NCBI RefSeq assembly: GCF_000368685.1
Contig: NZ_KB849628.1
Coordinates: 919,907-983,906 of the forward strand
From: Acinetobacter baylyi DSM 14961 = CIP 107474
Lineage (GTDB): Bacteria; Pseudomonadota; Gammaproteobacteria; Pseudomonadales; Moraxellaceae
Direction: 5' to 3'
DNA length: 64,000 nucleotides
The notes under the pieces were generated by a model, which saw only the letters and a list, made by a program, of their open reading frames with translations, had not been told where the DNA came from and made no database searches. Made by a program: the position numbers and the translations under genes. Of this stretch, positions 26,190 through 36,512 are shown piece by piece (the stretch's first letter is position 1; each line of letters opens with the position of its first letter).

Positions 26190-27716
26190 ATGGATAAACA
26201 ACATTACATGAAATTTATATATCAACACATGATAAAAAAATCGAACTCACCTGCATTGTATTTTCAAGCTTTTGCAATGCCGAGTCTATTTATTGCAGTC
26301 TTGTCTGTATTCAGTACGCATATTTTTGCACATAGCATGAGTTATGAAGAAGCTGAACAACAGGCATTGCAAAGCTCGTATACGACTCAAGCCAATAGTG
26401 CGTTAGAGCAAGCCGCGCGTTTAGATGCAGAGGCGACCAAAGGTTTGGGGTTACCTCGTGTCGATCTAAATGTTCGTGCTTATAAATTTCATAGTGAAGT
26501 CGATGTTCCTCTCGATAGTTTTAAGCAGAATCTTGAGAATACCCTAAGCGAACGTTTAAGCGATCAACTGAACCAATGGAGCGGCACTATTCCTTCAGAT
26601 GTTTTGAGTAATATTCAAAATGGTGTCAATGGCGTGATTCAAAATGGCATTAACCAATTTCCCAATTATGCCAATCTCACAGTTGAGGATGAGGTGATTC
26701 GCCCTACAATTTCTTTGGTGATGCCCATTTATACAGGTGGACTTATTAAAAGCGCCAAGCAAATTGCTACCATACAGGCCATGCGGGCACAACTCAGTAC
26801 AGAACAACAGCAAGATATCCGGCGCTTTGAAATCATTCAGTCTTATTTTAATGTCCAGTTGCAACAGCAGTTGGTCAAATCCAGTCAGTTTAATTTGGAT
26901 GCCATGCAACTGCATGCCAACAATGCACTTAAACTTGAAAAGCAAGGATTCATTAGCAAGGGACAGCGTATGCAGTTTGAAGTAGCACGTAACAATGCCC
27001 AGCGACTTTTGCAAAATGCCCAGTCAAACCTTGAATCCAGCCAATTTCAACTGAATCATCTACTTCATCAACAACAGTTTAGCGATCTTTCAACCGCTCT
27101 ATTTGTGAATGTAACGCGTGCTCAACCCATTAACCAATTTCTCACCACCTATCCTGATCAATCGACACTGATTCGAAAAATGCAAGTAGATACTCAACTT
27201 GCCGATGAGAATATTAAAGCTCAACGAGCGGCTAAAAAACCGAATCTATTTGCTTTTGCCGAATATAGTTTAGATAAAAACGAAAACTGGATTGTAGGCA
27301 TTGTGGCACGCTACAACTTATTTGGGGGGCTGGATAAAACCAAAACGATACAGTCTGCCGAGCTTAAACGTTACGCCAGTGAGCTTTTGGTAGAACGCAC
27401 CAAACAGGAGGTTGAAAATATTATTCAAAAATCCTATAGCGAAATGATTTCTGCACAGAAAACACAGCAACTACTACAAGAAAATAAACAGGCAGCTCTA
27501 GAAAATTTACGCATACAAAATCTTTCGTTTAAAGAAAATATGGGAACTGCTAATCAGGTCATTGATGCTCAAAATGCGTTAAATGTTCTCGATAGTGAAA
27601 TGGCAATTAATGCCTATAAATATGTAATGTCGCTGGCCACATTATTACAAAGCCATGGCTCAATTGACCAATTTAAAACTTATCTCAACCAGCCAAATAC
27701 GGTTTATATCCGTTAA
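26190..27716 (+). CDS. TolC-family outer-membrane factor
   Basis: This outer-membrane channel subunit of a tripartite exporter is about 508 residues from ATG 26190. Other in-frame ATGs at 26118 and 26208 are possible, and the best placement leaves an unusually long polar leader before the signal-like segment (SLFIAVLSVFSTHIFA). The mature part shows the OEP coiled-coil pattern: SMSYEEAEQQALQSS at the N-terminus, a TISLVMPIYTGG strand and an ARYNLFGG strand, each before a long helix. It lies 13 bp before the HlyD gene. Substrate unknown. Confidence 0.88.
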   Translation: MDKQHYMKFIYQHMIKKSNSPALYFQAFAMPSLFIAVLSVFSTHIFAHSMSYEEAEQQALQSSYTTQANSALEQAARLDAEATKGLGLPRVDLNVRAYKFHSEVDVPLDSFKQNLENTLSERLSDQLNQWSGTIPSDVLSNIQNGVNGVIQNGINQFPNYANLTVEDEVIRPTISLVMPIYTGGLIKSAKQIATIQAMRAQLSTEQQQDIRRFEIIQSYFNVQLQQQLVKSSQFNLDAMQLHANNALKLEKQGFISKGQRMQFEVARNNAQRLLQNAQSNLESSQFQLNHLLHQQQFSDLSTALFVNVTRAQPINQFLTTYPDQSTLIRKMQVDTQLADENIKAQRAAKKPNLFAFAEYSLDKNENWIVGIVARYNLFGGLDKTKTIQSAELKRYASELLVERTKQEVENIIQKSYSEMISAQKTQQLLQENKQAALENLRIQNLSFKENMGTANQVIDAQNALNVLDSEMAINAYKYVMSLATLLQSHGSIDQFKTYLNQPNTVYIR

Positions 27717-27729
27717 TTCAGAGGGAATC

Positions 27730-28860
27730 ATGAAGCCAGATTACTCATCTTCAGATATGGAACATTCGGTTTCCTCTGCAACAGAAACTGAAAAAGATAC
27801 ACGATCTCAACAAGACCCTGAATTTTCTCATCACGCTCAAGAAAAAACAGAAAATTTAAGATCGTCTTCTAGTCAGAAATCGATAGTTAAACTGATTGGT
27901 GTGATTATTGTTATTCTCTTAATCGCTTTGATTTTGTATGGCTTATGGAAAGCCTATCAACCGCGTAAGGTCGCACTCCAAGGGCGTGTTGAAGCAGAAA
28001 CGATATATATCAGTACCAAGGTTCCTAGCCGGGTAGATGAAATTTATGTTCAGGAAGGACAAGCGATTAAAAAAGGAGAAGCGCTTATTCGCTTAGTCAG
28101 CCCAGAAGTCGAAGCAAAAAAACAACAGGCTCAGGCTGCATTGCAATCAGCACTGGCTTTACAATCCACCGCAGAACGTGGCTCTCAAGAAGAAAATATC
28201 GAAACACTTTATGCCAACTGGCAAAGCGTAAAAGCTCAGGCCGAACTGGCAGCAACCACTTATCGTCGTGGAGAAAACCTGTATAAGGAAGGTGTCATTT
28301 CACGTCAGCGTCGCGATGAAATGTTTGCCGCGCAACGTTCTGCTCAAGCATTAACCGAAGCCGCGTATCAACAATATGCGCGTACCAAACGTGGCAGTAC
28401 ACCACAGCAAAAATCTATGGCCGATGCTCAAGTCGAAATTGCACGTGCGGCTTTAAGTGAAGCACAATCTCTTGAAGGTGAAACCAAACTGTATGCACCT
28501 GTTAACGGTACCATTTCCAAAATATATCCAAAACCATCAGAACTTGTCGCGGCGGCTGTTCCAGTGCTGAGTATTCTGGAAGATCATGACCTTTGGATCA
28601 GTCTGAATGTACGTGAAGACCAATATCGTTCGGTCTATCAACAAAAAACGCTCGAAGGTTATATCCCAGCTCTGGATCGAAAAGTGGAATTTAAAATCAA
28701 GCATATTGATGCAGAAGGTGAATTTGCAACCATTAAAACCACTCGTCAAACTGGTGGTTATGATATTCGCAGTTTTAAGCTTCACCTGACCCCTGTACAG
28801 CCTGTTACAGATCTTAAAGTCGGCATGAGTGTGATATTCAATGTATTAGAGGCCAAATAA
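27730..28860 (+). CDS. HlyD/EmrA-family periplasmic adaptor
   Basis: This is the membrane fusion protein of the exporter, 376 residues from ATG 27730, with GAGGG just upstream. An unusually long charged N-terminal cytoplasmic segment (about 55 residues, rich in Ser, Glu and Lys) precedes one transmembrane helix (LIGVIIVILLIALILYGLW, about 57-75). The barrel-lipoyl signature VPSRVDEIYVQEGQAIKKGE follows, then a helical hairpin and the second lipoyl half (LYAPVNGTISKIYPKPSE). It starts 13 bp after the TolC gene and ends 2 bp before the first permease gene. Confidence 0.9.
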   Translation: MKPDYSSSDMEHSVSSATETEKDTRSQQDPEFSHHAQEKTENLRSSSSQKSIVKLIGVIIVILLIALILYGLWKAYQPRKVALQGRVEAETIYISTKVPSRVDEIYVQEGQAIKKGEALIRLVSPEVEAKKQQAQAALQSALALQSTAERGSQEENIETLYANWQSVKAQAELAATTYRRGENLYKEGVISRQRRDEMFAAQRSAQALTEAAYQQYARTKRGSTPQQKSMADAQVEIARAALSEAQSLEGETKLYAPVNGTISKIYPKPSELVAAAVPVLSILEDHDLWISLNVREDQYRSVYQQKTLEGYIPALDRKVEFKIKHIDAEGEFATIKTTRQTGGYDIRSFKLHLTPVQPVTDLKVGMSVIFNVLEAK

Positions 28861-28862
28861 GT

Positions 28863-29993
28863 ATGTGGGCCTGTATACGGCGTGAGTTGCTCTATCTACT
28901 TAGAAATAAGTGGGATCTTGCAATGGTGACGTTTGCCCCACTGTTTGTGATCATTTTATTTAGCAGTATGTTTTATCAAGGTAAACCCAAGCATTTACCT
29001 ATTGCAATCATTGATCAAGACCATAGTCAGCTCAGCCGTTTGATTGAGCGGGATTTATCGCTCAACAGTACACTCGAAATACGTTATCAACTTCAAAATC
29101 AAGATGAAGCAGAGCAACTGTTAAATCAAACCAAAATCTGGGGCTATGTTCATATTCCAGAGGGTGCAGAGACACGTTTAGTTAAAGCTCAGGATGCGCA
29201 GATTAGCATTGCATTTAATCAGTCATTTTTTAGCGTAGGTAATTCTATTTCTTCAGCCATGCTGATCAGTACATTGCGTGCAATGGGAACTTTTGGCGGC
29301 GAACATTATTTCTCAAATATGATTCCTTATATAGAGCTCCCAACTCCGCATGTCAAAATATCAACACTATACAATCCTTCCTTAAGCTATGAGTTTTATC
29401 TTGAACCCTTCATGATTCCAGCGATTTTGCACTTATTGCTCTGTTGTTGTGTGGCATTTTCGATTGGTCAGGAATTTAAACGTGGCACACTTAAAGACTG
29501 GGCCAACCAGCACAATTTTATCTCTGTGCTTTTTGCAAAAAATCTGGTGTATGTTGCCATTTTCTGTATCTGGACATGGGTCTGGATGTTTTGGCTGATT
29601 GAGATTCGCGGCTGGTTCGTTGCGGGTCACCTTAGTCTTTTATTGATGGGTCAGGTCTTTCTATACTTTGCCTATGCGTTAATTAGCTCAACGGTTGTGA
29701 TTGCCACCCAAAGTCTGAGCCGTACTTTTGGCTTTATCGCAGTTTATGGTGGCTCATCTTTGAGCTTCGCAGGCGTCACACTTCCGCTGAATAATGCCCC
29801 CATTTTCACTCAATTTTGGTCGATGATTATCCCCTACACGCCTTATGCAAAACTACAAACCGAACAGTGGGTTGTTGGCAGTGATATGAGTGTTTCTATT
29901 TGGCCGTTACTGATTTTATGTGGGTACTGTATTTTTTATTTTGCACTCAGTCGCTTTCTTTTAAGAAAACGTATCTTAGGCGGTGATCAATGA
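28863..29993 (+). CDS. ABC-2 type permease, first of a pair
   Basis: This 376-residue protein has the ABC2_membrane_3 layout: one N-terminal helix (LAMVTFAPLFVIILFSSMF), a ~150-residue periplasmic domain beginning PIAIIDQDHSQLSR, then five to six C-terminal helices with the family GQEFKRGTLKDW loop (compare GxEREXGT). It resembles YhhJ/YbhS/YbhR-type subunits, which normally pair with an ATP-binding protein. No nucleotide-binding domain is encoded here or nearby. Its stop overlaps the next permease start by four bases (ATGA). Confidence 0.85.
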   Translation: MWACIRRELLYLLRNKWDLAMVTFAPLFVIILFSSMFYQGKPKHLPIAIIDQDHSQLSRLIERDLSLNSTLEIRYQLQNQDEAEQLLNQTKIWGYVHIPEGAETRLVKAQDAQISIAFNQSFFSVGNSISSAMLISTLRAMGTFGGEHYFSNMIPYIELPTPHVKISTLYNPSLSYEFYLEPFMIPAILHLLLCCCVAFSIGQEFKRGTLKDWANQHNFISVLFAKNLVYVAIFCIWTWVWMFWLIEIRGWFVAGHLSLLLMGQVFLYFAYALISSTVVIATQSLSRTFGFIAVYGGSSLSFAGVTLPLNNAPIFTQFWSMIIPYTPYAKLQTEQWVVGSDMSVSIWPLLILCGYCIFYFALSRFLLRKRILGGDQ

Positions 29994-31096
29994 AGAAATT
30001 CTGGTATCACTATTGTCAGACATTTAAAGATATTGTCAAAAACTCATCAATCCTTACCACAGTGGTATTATCGGTATTTTTTTATAGTTTTTTTTACCCT
30101 ACTGCTTACAAAGCCGAACATGCAGAATCGTTACCTGTAGTGGTGGTCGATGAAGAACAAAGCCCAATAACATCCAAAATTATTTCGAAAGTCAGTGAAA
30201 GCCCCAATGTAAAAATTGTGGCAATCACAGGTAATTTTCTGGAAGCAGAAAATATGGTTCGAAATCAGAAGGCAGATGGCATCTTGTATTTGCCTGATAA
30301 TCTATCTAATAGTATCCGACGAGGAGAAATGGGCGGAATTGGTCTTTATATCAGTACAGCCTACTTTTTAAAGACCAAAGAAATTGGACTTGGGTTCGCA
30401 ACTGCGATTGAAAATATCATACAGGAACATGCACAGAAATTTGCTGAGGTTACTCACTTTAAACCTGAATTATCTATCCATCAGATTCCTTTATTTAATA
30501 CCCTGTCTGGCTATGGCAGCTATGTGTTTCCTGCGGTTGCACCGCTTATTATCCATCAAACTATTGTGCTAGGTCTGGGCATGCTGATTGGGGGATATCG
30601 TGAAAAAAACTGGTGGTCTACGCCATCCCAGTTTTGGGGAATCTTCTTTAGCTTTTTTACAATCGGATGCTTAGGTTGCTTTTACCTGTTTGGTTTTATT
30701 TTTTGGCTTAATGATTATCCACATGGCGGTAATTTTTGGGGAATGTTATGCGCAGTTCCGATTTTTATCAGTTGTGTGGTCGCTTTAGGGTTATTGTTTG
30801 GTTCAGTCCTCGATATGTCTGAACGTGCAGGGCATTTTCTGGTATTTACCTCTATTCCCCTTTTTCTTCTCACTGGTACTGCATGGCCATTACAGGCCAT
30901 GCCCGACTGGATGCATCTATTTTCTTTGGCATTGCCTTCAACGCATGGTGTACAACTGTTTATTCAACTCAATCAAATGGGTGTACCTACGCTACTCGTC
31001 GTTCCCAAACTTATCATTCTGGCAAGTATGGCCACTATTTTTTTAAGTCTCGCCTATTATCGTCTCGTTATTGCTTCAGCTAAAAACCAAAAATAA
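29990..31096 (+). CDS. ABC-2 type permease, second of a pair
   Basis: This 368-residue paralogue of the preceding permease has one N-terminal helix (ILTTVVLSVFFYSFFYP), a periplasmic domain starting LPVVVVDEEQSPITSK and a C-terminal membrane bundle ending in LAYYRLVIASAKNQK. In the cytosolic loop the usual GxExxxGT pattern is replaced by GGYREKNWWSTP. Together the pair would form the inner-membrane part of a tripartite exporter with the TolC and HlyD proteins. It is the last gene of the operon; a terminator begins at its stop. Confidence 0.85.
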   Translation: MKKFWYHYCQTFKDIVKNSSILTTVVLSVFFYSFFYPTAYKAEHAESLPVVVVDEEQSPITSKIISKVSESPNVKIVAITGNFLEAENMVRNQKADGILYLPDNLSNSIRRGEMGGIGLYISTAYFLKTKEIGLGFATAIENIIQEHAQKFAEVTHFKPELSIHQIPLFNTLSGYGSYVFPAVAPLIIHQTIVLGLGMLIGGYREKNWWSTPSQFWGIFFSFFTIGCLGCFYLFGFIFWLNDYPHGGNFWGMLCAVPIFISCVVALGLLFGSVLDMSERAGHFLVFTSIPLFLLTGTAWPLQAMPDWMHLFSLALPSTHGVQLFIQLNQMGVPTLLVVPKLIILASMATIFLSLAYYRLVIASAKNQK

Positions 31097-31121
31097 AAAA
31101 GGAAGCCGAAGCTTCCTTTTT
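31096..31121. terminator. Bidirectional terminator, efflux operon / gyrA
   Basis: An 11-bp stem (AAAAAGGAAGC and its complement) around a four-base loop lies between convergent stops at 31096 and 31135. Confidence 0.9.
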
Positions 31122-31134
31122 ATTTGAAAAATAT

Positions 31135-33864
31135 TTACTCAGTAGCAGCTGAGTCGCTTGATTCTGAATCTATTTCAGGCTGATCAACTTCAGTTATTTC
31201 AGATTCAGTAGCAATTTCTTCTACCACTTCGATGAATTCATCATCTTCAACCGCTTCAATCGAAACAACACCAACTAAGGTTTCAGCATCACTTAAACGA
31301 ATCAGGCGAACACCCTGTGCATTACGACCCGTCATTGCGACTTCGGCCGCGCGGGTACGCACTAAAGTACCGCCGTCTGAAATCAGCATCAGCTCTTTAG
31401 TTCCATCAATAGATACTGCGCCAACCAACTCTCCATTACGCTCGGAAGTCTTAATTGCAATAACGCCTTTACCACCACGTTTTTTGGTTGGGAAGTCATT
31501 TACTGGAGTACGTTTACCGTAACCATTTGCACTGGCACATAAAACCTCACCAGTTTCAGGTACAACGACTAACGATACAATACGACTCACCACACTTGAA
31601 TCGGTGGACTCTTCTGAATCGTCCAACTCATCATGATCCAACTCTGTGTCTTCACTATCCACAGCAGCAGCCAGCGTCACGCGCATACCACGAACACCTT
31701 TCGCTGTACGCCCCATAGCACGCACATCAGTTTCTGCAAAACGAATCGCTTTACCCTCATTAGAGAACAGCATAATTTGCTGTTGACCATCGGTAATTGC
31801 GACACCAATCAAGGTATCTTCTTCGTTAAGTTCAATAGCGCGCAGACCATTTGAACGAATATTGGCAAACTGCTCTAGTTCTACACGTTTAACTGTTCCA
31901 GAAGCTGTTGCCATAAAGACATAATGATTTTCTAGGAATTCAGTTAGAGGTAAAATTGCAGTAATTGATTCATTGGCATCCAGTGGCAATAAATTCACCA
32001 TTGGACGACCTTTAGCGCCACGAGATGCTTGAGGTACTTCAAATACTTTCAGACGGTACACTTTACCTACATTGGTAAAGCACAATACGGTTGCATGGTT
32101 AGATGCCACAATCAGATGCTGAATAATATCGTCATCTTTCATCGATGTTGCAGATTTACCACGGCCACCACGGCGCTGCGCTTGGTAATCCGACAATGGC
32201 TGCGTTTTTGCATAACCCGTTTGTGAAACGGTCAATACCACCTGCTCTTCTGGAATCAAATCTTCACGACAGAAATCGATACGTGATTCTACAATCTGTG
32301 TACGGCGCTCATCACCATACTGTTGCAAAATTAAGCTCAATTCTTCACGAATCACACCCATAAGCAGATTAAAATCATTCAAAATCGCTGTTAATTCAGC
32401 AATTTGACCTAAAATCTCGGTGTATTCTGCATGTAACTTGTCTTGCTCTAGACCCGTTAAACGATGTAAACGAAGTTCTAGAATTGCCGCCACTTGAGTA
32501 GGAGATAAGCGATACACTTGCTCAGACAGACCAAATGGACGCGCAGGATCTTCACCTTCAATCTCGTCTGGGCGCACAGATACAGAACCCGCTTTTTCGA
32601 GCAGAGCAATAACGCCACCGCCAGCCCATTCACCAGCTTGTAAACGCTCACGCGCTTCTGCTGGGTTTGCCGAGGTCTTGATCGTCTCAATGATATCGTC
32701 AATATTGGCAAGCGCTACTGTAAGACCTTCCAAGATGTGACCACGTTCACGTGCCTTACGCAATTCGAACATGGTACGACGCGTCACCACTTCTTGACGA
32801 TGGCGAATAAATGCAGCAATGATATCTTTTAGATTCATCAATTTTGGCTGTCCGTTATCCAGACACACCATATTGATACTAAATGAGTTTTCAAGCTGGG
32901 TATTTAAGAACAGGTTATTCACAATGACCTCAGCGTTTTCACCACGCTTCAAGTCAATCGCAATACGCATACCGTCTTTATCAGACTCATCACGTAACTC
33001 TGAAATTCCTTCCAGTTTTTTCTCTTTAACCAGCTCGGCAATACGTTCAATGACGCGTGCTTTATTGACCTGATATGGAATTTCGGTAAATACGATGGTG
33101 GTACGACCCGTTTTTTCATCTTCTTCAAAATGATATTTGCCACGGATATGTAAACGACCTTTACCCGTACGGTAAGCATCCACAATGCCTGATTTACCAT
33201 AGATGATGCCACCTGTCGGGAAATCTGGCCCTGTAATATGCTCCATCAAACCTTCAATGGAAATATTTGGGTTATCTGCATAAGCCAAGCACGCATGAAT
33301 CACTTCATTGAGATGGTGAGGCGCCATATTGGTCGCCATACCTACTGCAATACCAGCAGCGCCGTTAATCAGCAAATTTGGAATGCGTGTCGGAAGAACA
33401 TCAGGAATACGTTCTGAACCATCGTAGTTATCTACCCAGTCTACGGTGTCTTTTTCAAGATCAGCCAATAGCTCATGGGTAAGCTTAGTCATACGAACTT
33501 CGGTATAACGCATTGCCGCAGCACTATCGCCATCGACCGAACCAAAGTTGCCCTGACCGTCTACCAATAGATAACGCAGACTGAAGTCCTGCGCCATACG
33601 CACGATCGTGTCGTAAACAGCGGTATCACCATGTGGGTGATATTTACCGATCACATCACCCACGACACGTGCCGATTTTTTATAGGCTTTGTTATAGTCA
33701 TTGCCTAGCTCATGCATGGCATAAAGCACACGACGGTGCACAGGCTTAAGGCCATCTCTTACATCTGGTAATGCACGAGATACAATTACGCTCATCGCAT
33801 AATCTAGATATGAATGCTTGAGTTCGTCCTCAATGGCAATCGGTCTGATTTCCGATACGCTCAT
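31135..33864 (-). CDS. gyrA: DNA gyrase subunit A
   Basis: This is the breakage-reunion subunit of DNA gyrase, 909 residues. The catalytic tyrosine is Tyr120 ([14 protein letters not shown]). The quinolone-resistance region reads [17 protein letters not shown]: Thr81 (E. coli position 83) and Asp85 (E. coli 87). The six-bladed C-terminal propeller begins after about residue 520 and contains the GyrA box [11 protein letters not shown]. The C-terminal tail is long and very acidic, as in other Acinetobacter. It is transcribed alone. Confidence 0.97.
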   Translation of the reverse strand: MSVSEIRPIAIEDELKHSYLDYAMSVIVSRALPDVRDGLKPVHRRVLYAMHELGNDYNKAYKKSARVVGDVIGKYHPHGDTAVYDTIVRMAQDFSLRYLLVDGQGNFGSVDGDSAAAMRYTEVRMTKLTHELLADLEKDTVDWVDNYDGSERIPDVLPTRIPNLLINGAAGIAVGMATNMAPHHLNEVIHACLAYADNPNISIEGLMEHITGPDFPTGGIIYGKSGIVDAYRTGKGRLHIRGKYHFEEDEKTGRTTIVFTEIPYQVNKARVIERIAELVKEKKLEGISELRDESDKDGMRIAIDLKRGENAEVIVNNLFLNTQLENSFSINMVCLDNGQPKLMNLKDIIAAFIRHRQEVVTRRTMFELRKARERGHILEGLTVALANIDDIIETIKTSANPAEARERLQAGEWAGGGVIALLEKAGSVSVRPDEIEGEDPARPFGLSEQVYRLSPTQVAAILELRLHRLTGLEQDKLHAEYTEILGQIAELTAILNDFNLLMGVIREELSLILQQYGDERRTQIVESRIDFCREDLIPEEQVVLTVSQTGYAKTQPLSDYQAQRRGGRGKSATSMKDDDIIQHLIVASNHATVLCFTNVGKVYRLKVFEVPQASRGAKGRPMVNLLPLDANESITAILPLTEFLENHYVFMATASGTVKRVELEQFANIRSNGLRAIELNEEDTLIGVAITDGQQQIMLFSNEGKAIRFAETDVRAMGRTAKGVRGMRVTLAAAVDSEDTELDHDELDDSEESTDSSVVSRIVSLVVVPETGEVLCASANGYGKRTPVNDFPTKKRGGKGVIAIKTSERNGELVGAVSIDGTKELMLISDGGTLVRTRAAEVAMTGRNAQGVRLIRLSDAETLVGVVSIEAVEDDEFIEVVEEIATESEITEVDQPEIDSESSDSAATE

Positions 33865-34164
33865 GCATACTCCTTGTATACAGCAAGCGAAAAACCTGCT
33901 GCAATATGTCTTGATCTTGCAATAGAATTCAGTTCAAAAACTGAACCAAAAATAAAAAATACAGCGAAAAATTATAGCACAAACCTCTCCATAACGGGGA
34001 GTTTAATGATCTGGAAATAGTATTTTTTAAAAATAAAAAAATAATCAAAAACAATTACTTAAAAACATATTTTTTAGTTTAAAATTAAAAAAACAAAAAC
34101 AGGTTTATTCGATCAAAATACCATCAAAAATCTCTTATTTTTTAAGTACCAAAGTTTCTATTGT
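33865..34164. other. 300-bp AT-rich stretch upstream of gyrA
   Basis: It should hold the gyrA promoter near 33865-33960 on the minus strand. The rest is very A/T-rich with many A- and T-tracts (34020-34140), suggesting intrinsic DNA curvature. I see no gene or clear hairpin. Confidence 0.5.
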
Positions 34165-34692
34165 TCAGATTTGTGGTAAGCGGTATATATGTGAATATTC
34201 ACGTTGAAAAAAGATCAGATCCAGTTCTAGTGATTCACCTGTCAAAGCGTGAAGCATACTGTGCATCTGTCCGCGATGATGTGCCTGATGATTAAAAATA
34301 TGGGCAAGTATTTCATGGAGCGGTTCTGTATAAAACTGACCACGACGAAGATACTTGATGAAATGATCGAATTTGATCGGTTCAGATTGCATAATCAAAT
34401 CCAATAGCCTTACATCCAGCTCGAAACGTGCTTGTTTTAATTGTTTTAGCTCAGTATAGATCAAATCATCCAAGGCATAATTTGAAGGCTCTAATCCCCT
34501 TATACGCTCAAACCACAATATATCGCCGATCAGCAAATGGTTTGCAGTATGTAACACAGTTCTAAAATAGGCACCACCATCCTGATTTAACTGCGCCTCA
34601 GTTAAATTTGAAAGTGCTGCAAACAATTTCTGATTCGCCCACTGATTATAATAAGCCATCATCAGAAAATAATGTTTAAATGACGTACTCAT
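34165..34692 (-). CDS. DinB-family protein
   Basis: This 175-residue four-helix-bundle protein is of the DinB superfamily. Histidines that could bind a metal occur in the expected places: one after helix 2 (LHTANHLLIGDILWFERI, around residue 50) and the pair in AHIFNHQAHHRGQMHSML (around 135-145). Members include thiol-dependent transferases and damage-induced proteins; the specific role is unknown. The start MSTSFKHYFLMMAYYNQWAN is typical. It lies downstream of etfBA but is separated by a terminator. Confidence 0.88.
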   Translation of the reverse strand: MSTSFKHYFLMMAYYNQWANQKLFAALSNLTEAQLNQDGGAYFRTVLHTANHLLIGDILWFERIRGLEPSNYALDDLIYTELKQLKQARFELDVRLLDLIMQSEPIKFDHFIKYLRRGQFYTEPLHEILAHIFNHQAHHRGQMHSMLHALTGESLELDLIFFQREYSHIYRLPQI

Positions 34693-34730
34693 AATTCACT
34701 CGCGCAATTGATCATGCTTTTTAACATAAA

Positions 34731-34791
34731 AAAAGCGCTCCTGAGCAGAGCAGCAAAGCATGACCTTAGCTACCCGCGCAAGAGCGCTTTT
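34731..34791 (-). terminator. Long-loop terminator after etfBA
   Basis: Ten-bp arms (34731-34740 and 34782-34791; GAGCGCTTTT on the plus strand side) enclose a 41-base loop with further internal pairing. A T-run follows on the minus strand. It ends etfBA transcription. Confidence 0.75.
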
Positions 34792-34809
34792 AAACTTTAA
34801 TTTACAGAA

Positions 34810-35745
34810 TTAAAGTTTAGATACCAATTCTGGTATCACAGTGTTCAAATCACCCACTAACCAGTAGTCAGCTACACTGTTGATTGGCGCTTCTTCATCT
34901 TTGTTGATCGCAACAATCACTTTAGAGTCTTTCATACCAGCCAAATGCTGAATCGCACCAGAGATACCCACCGCAACATAAAGATCTGGGGCAACGATTT
35001 TACCCGTTTGACCCACCTGAAAGTCGTTTGGAACGAAACCAGCATCGACGGCAGCACGTGACGCACCTTGAGCAGCACCTAGTTTATCTGCTAACGGATC
35101 AAGAACTTTGTGATAGTTTTCACCAGAGCCCACACCACGACCACCAGAAACAACAATACGAGCAGCAGTTAATTCTGGACGATCAAGTTTAACAATTTCT
35201 TCGTTTACGAATGAAGAAACACCCGCGTCAGCGACTTCACCTACAGTTTCAACCGCAGCAGAACCACCTTCTGCAGCAACAGGATCAAATGCTGTACCAC
35301 GTACTGTACCCACAATAATTGCTTCGTCAGATTGGACAGTTGCAATCGCATTACCAGCATAGATTGGGCGCTTAAATGTATTTGCAGATTCAACCGCGAT
35401 AATGTCGGTGATCATACTGACATCAAGTAAAGCAGCCGCACGCGGAAGAATATTTTTACCTGTGGTGGTCGATGCTGCTAATACATATTTGTAACCGCCT
35501 TTAGCAAGATCAGCCACCAGCTTGGCTACATTTTCAGCCAGTTGGTTTGCATATACTGCATTGTCAGCAAGTAATACTTTGCTTACGCCAGTCACTTTTG
35601 CAGCAGCGTCTGCAACTGCCTGAGCGCCTGAACCCGCAACCAATACAGTAATATCACCACCGATTTTTTGTGCTGCCGCAACAACATTTAACGTTGCACC
35701 GTTAAGTGTTTGGTTGTTGTGATCAGCGATAACTAAAATACTCAT
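34810..35745 (-). CDS. etfA: Electron transfer flavoprotein alpha subunit
   Basis: This is the FAD-binding subunit of ETF, which accepts electrons from acyl-CoA and related dehydrogenases and passes them to ETF-ubiquinone oxidoreductase. The 311-residue protein has an N-terminal Rossmann-like domain and the C-terminal FAD domain with SGGRGVGSGENY near residues 198-209, DAGFVPNDFQVGQTGK near 230-245 and YVAVGISGAIQHLAGM near 255-270. An AAGGA precedes the ATG. It lies 17 bp after etfB in the same operon. Confidence 0.97.
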   Translation of the reverse strand: MSILVIADHNNQTLNGATLNVVAAAQKIGGDITVLVAGSGAQAVADAAAKVTGVSKVLLADNAVYANQLAENVAKLVADLAKGGYKYVLAASTTTGKNILPRAAALLDVSMITDIIAVESANTFKRPIYAGNAIATVQSDEAIIVGTVRGTAFDPVAAEGGSAAVETVGEVADAGVSSFVNEEIVKLDRPELTAARIVVSGGRGVGSGENYHKVLDPLADKLGAAQGASRAAVDAGFVPNDFQVGQTGKIVAPDLYVAVGISGAIQHLAGMKDSKVIVAINKDEEAPINSVADYWLVGDLNTVIPELVSKL

Positions 35746-35762
35746 GATTTTATCCTTCCGTA

Positions 35763-36512
35763 TTAGATCACTTTCGCTTCATTTTTTAATTTTTCAACAA
35801 GTTCATCGACTGATTTCACTTGTACGCCAGCTTTACGATCAGCAGGTGGCTCAACTTTTACAGTTTTAAGTTTTGTACCTGTTGCAACACCATAATCTGC
35901 TGGAGATTTGGTATCTAGTGGCTTTTTGCGCGCCTTCATAATGTTTGGAAGTGCCGCATAACGAGGCTCATTCAAACGTAAATCTGTGGTAATAATGGCA
36001 GGAAGTGTCAGCTCAACCGTTTGTAGACCACCGTCAATTTCACGAGTAACCTGAACTTTTCCAGCGTCTACTTTAACTTCAGAAGCAAAAGTACCCTGAC
36101 CTGCATCTAATAAAGCTGCAAGCATTTGACCGACTTGATTTGAGTCATCGTCAATGGCTTGCTTTCCAAGAAGAATCAATTCTGGTTTTTCTTGTTCTAC
36201 AATCCCTTTTAGAATTTTAGCAACTTCTAAAGCACCAATTTCATCCGCAGTTTCGACCAAAATACCACGATCTGCACCTAGAGCCATTGAGGAACGGATT
36301 TGTTCCTGTGCTTCTTTAGGACCGATAGAAACCACAACGATTTCAGATACTGTTCCTTTTTCTTTTAAGCGAACCGCTTCTTCCACTGCGATTTCACAAA
36401 ATGGGTTGATTGACATTTTAACATTGGTTAAGTCAACCCCACTATTGTCCGGCTTTACGCGAACTTTAACGTTGGCATCAACCACACGTTTTACAGCAAC
36501 AAGAGCCTTCAT
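35763..36512 (-). CDS. etfB: Electron transfer flavoprotein beta subunit
   Basis: This AMP-binding subunit of ETF has 249 residues. Family features are [20 protein letters not shown] at the start, [18 protein letters not shown] near 36-53, and the signature around residues 160-215 ([36 protein letters not shown]). A GAGGA ribosome site precedes the ATG. It is the first gene of the etfBA operon; its promoter must lie in the 437-bp stretch upstream. Confidence 0.97.
   Translation of the reverse strand: MKALVAVKRVVDANVKVRVKPDNSGVDLTNVKMSINPFCEIAVEEAVRLKEKGTVSEIVVVSIGPKEAQEQIRSSMALGADRGILVETADEIGALEVAKILKGIVEQEKPELILLGKQAIDDDSNQVGQMLAALLDAGQGTFASEVKVDAGKVQVTREIDGGLQTVELTLPAIITTDLRLNEPRYAALPNIMKARKKPLDTKSPADYGVATGTKLKTVKVEPPADRKAGVQVKSVDELVEKLKNEAKVI

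Noticed and set aside
31232..33212. Several frames on either strand within gyrA
   Set aside because: They are shadows of the gyrA reading frame, overlapping a complete and well-conserved gene.
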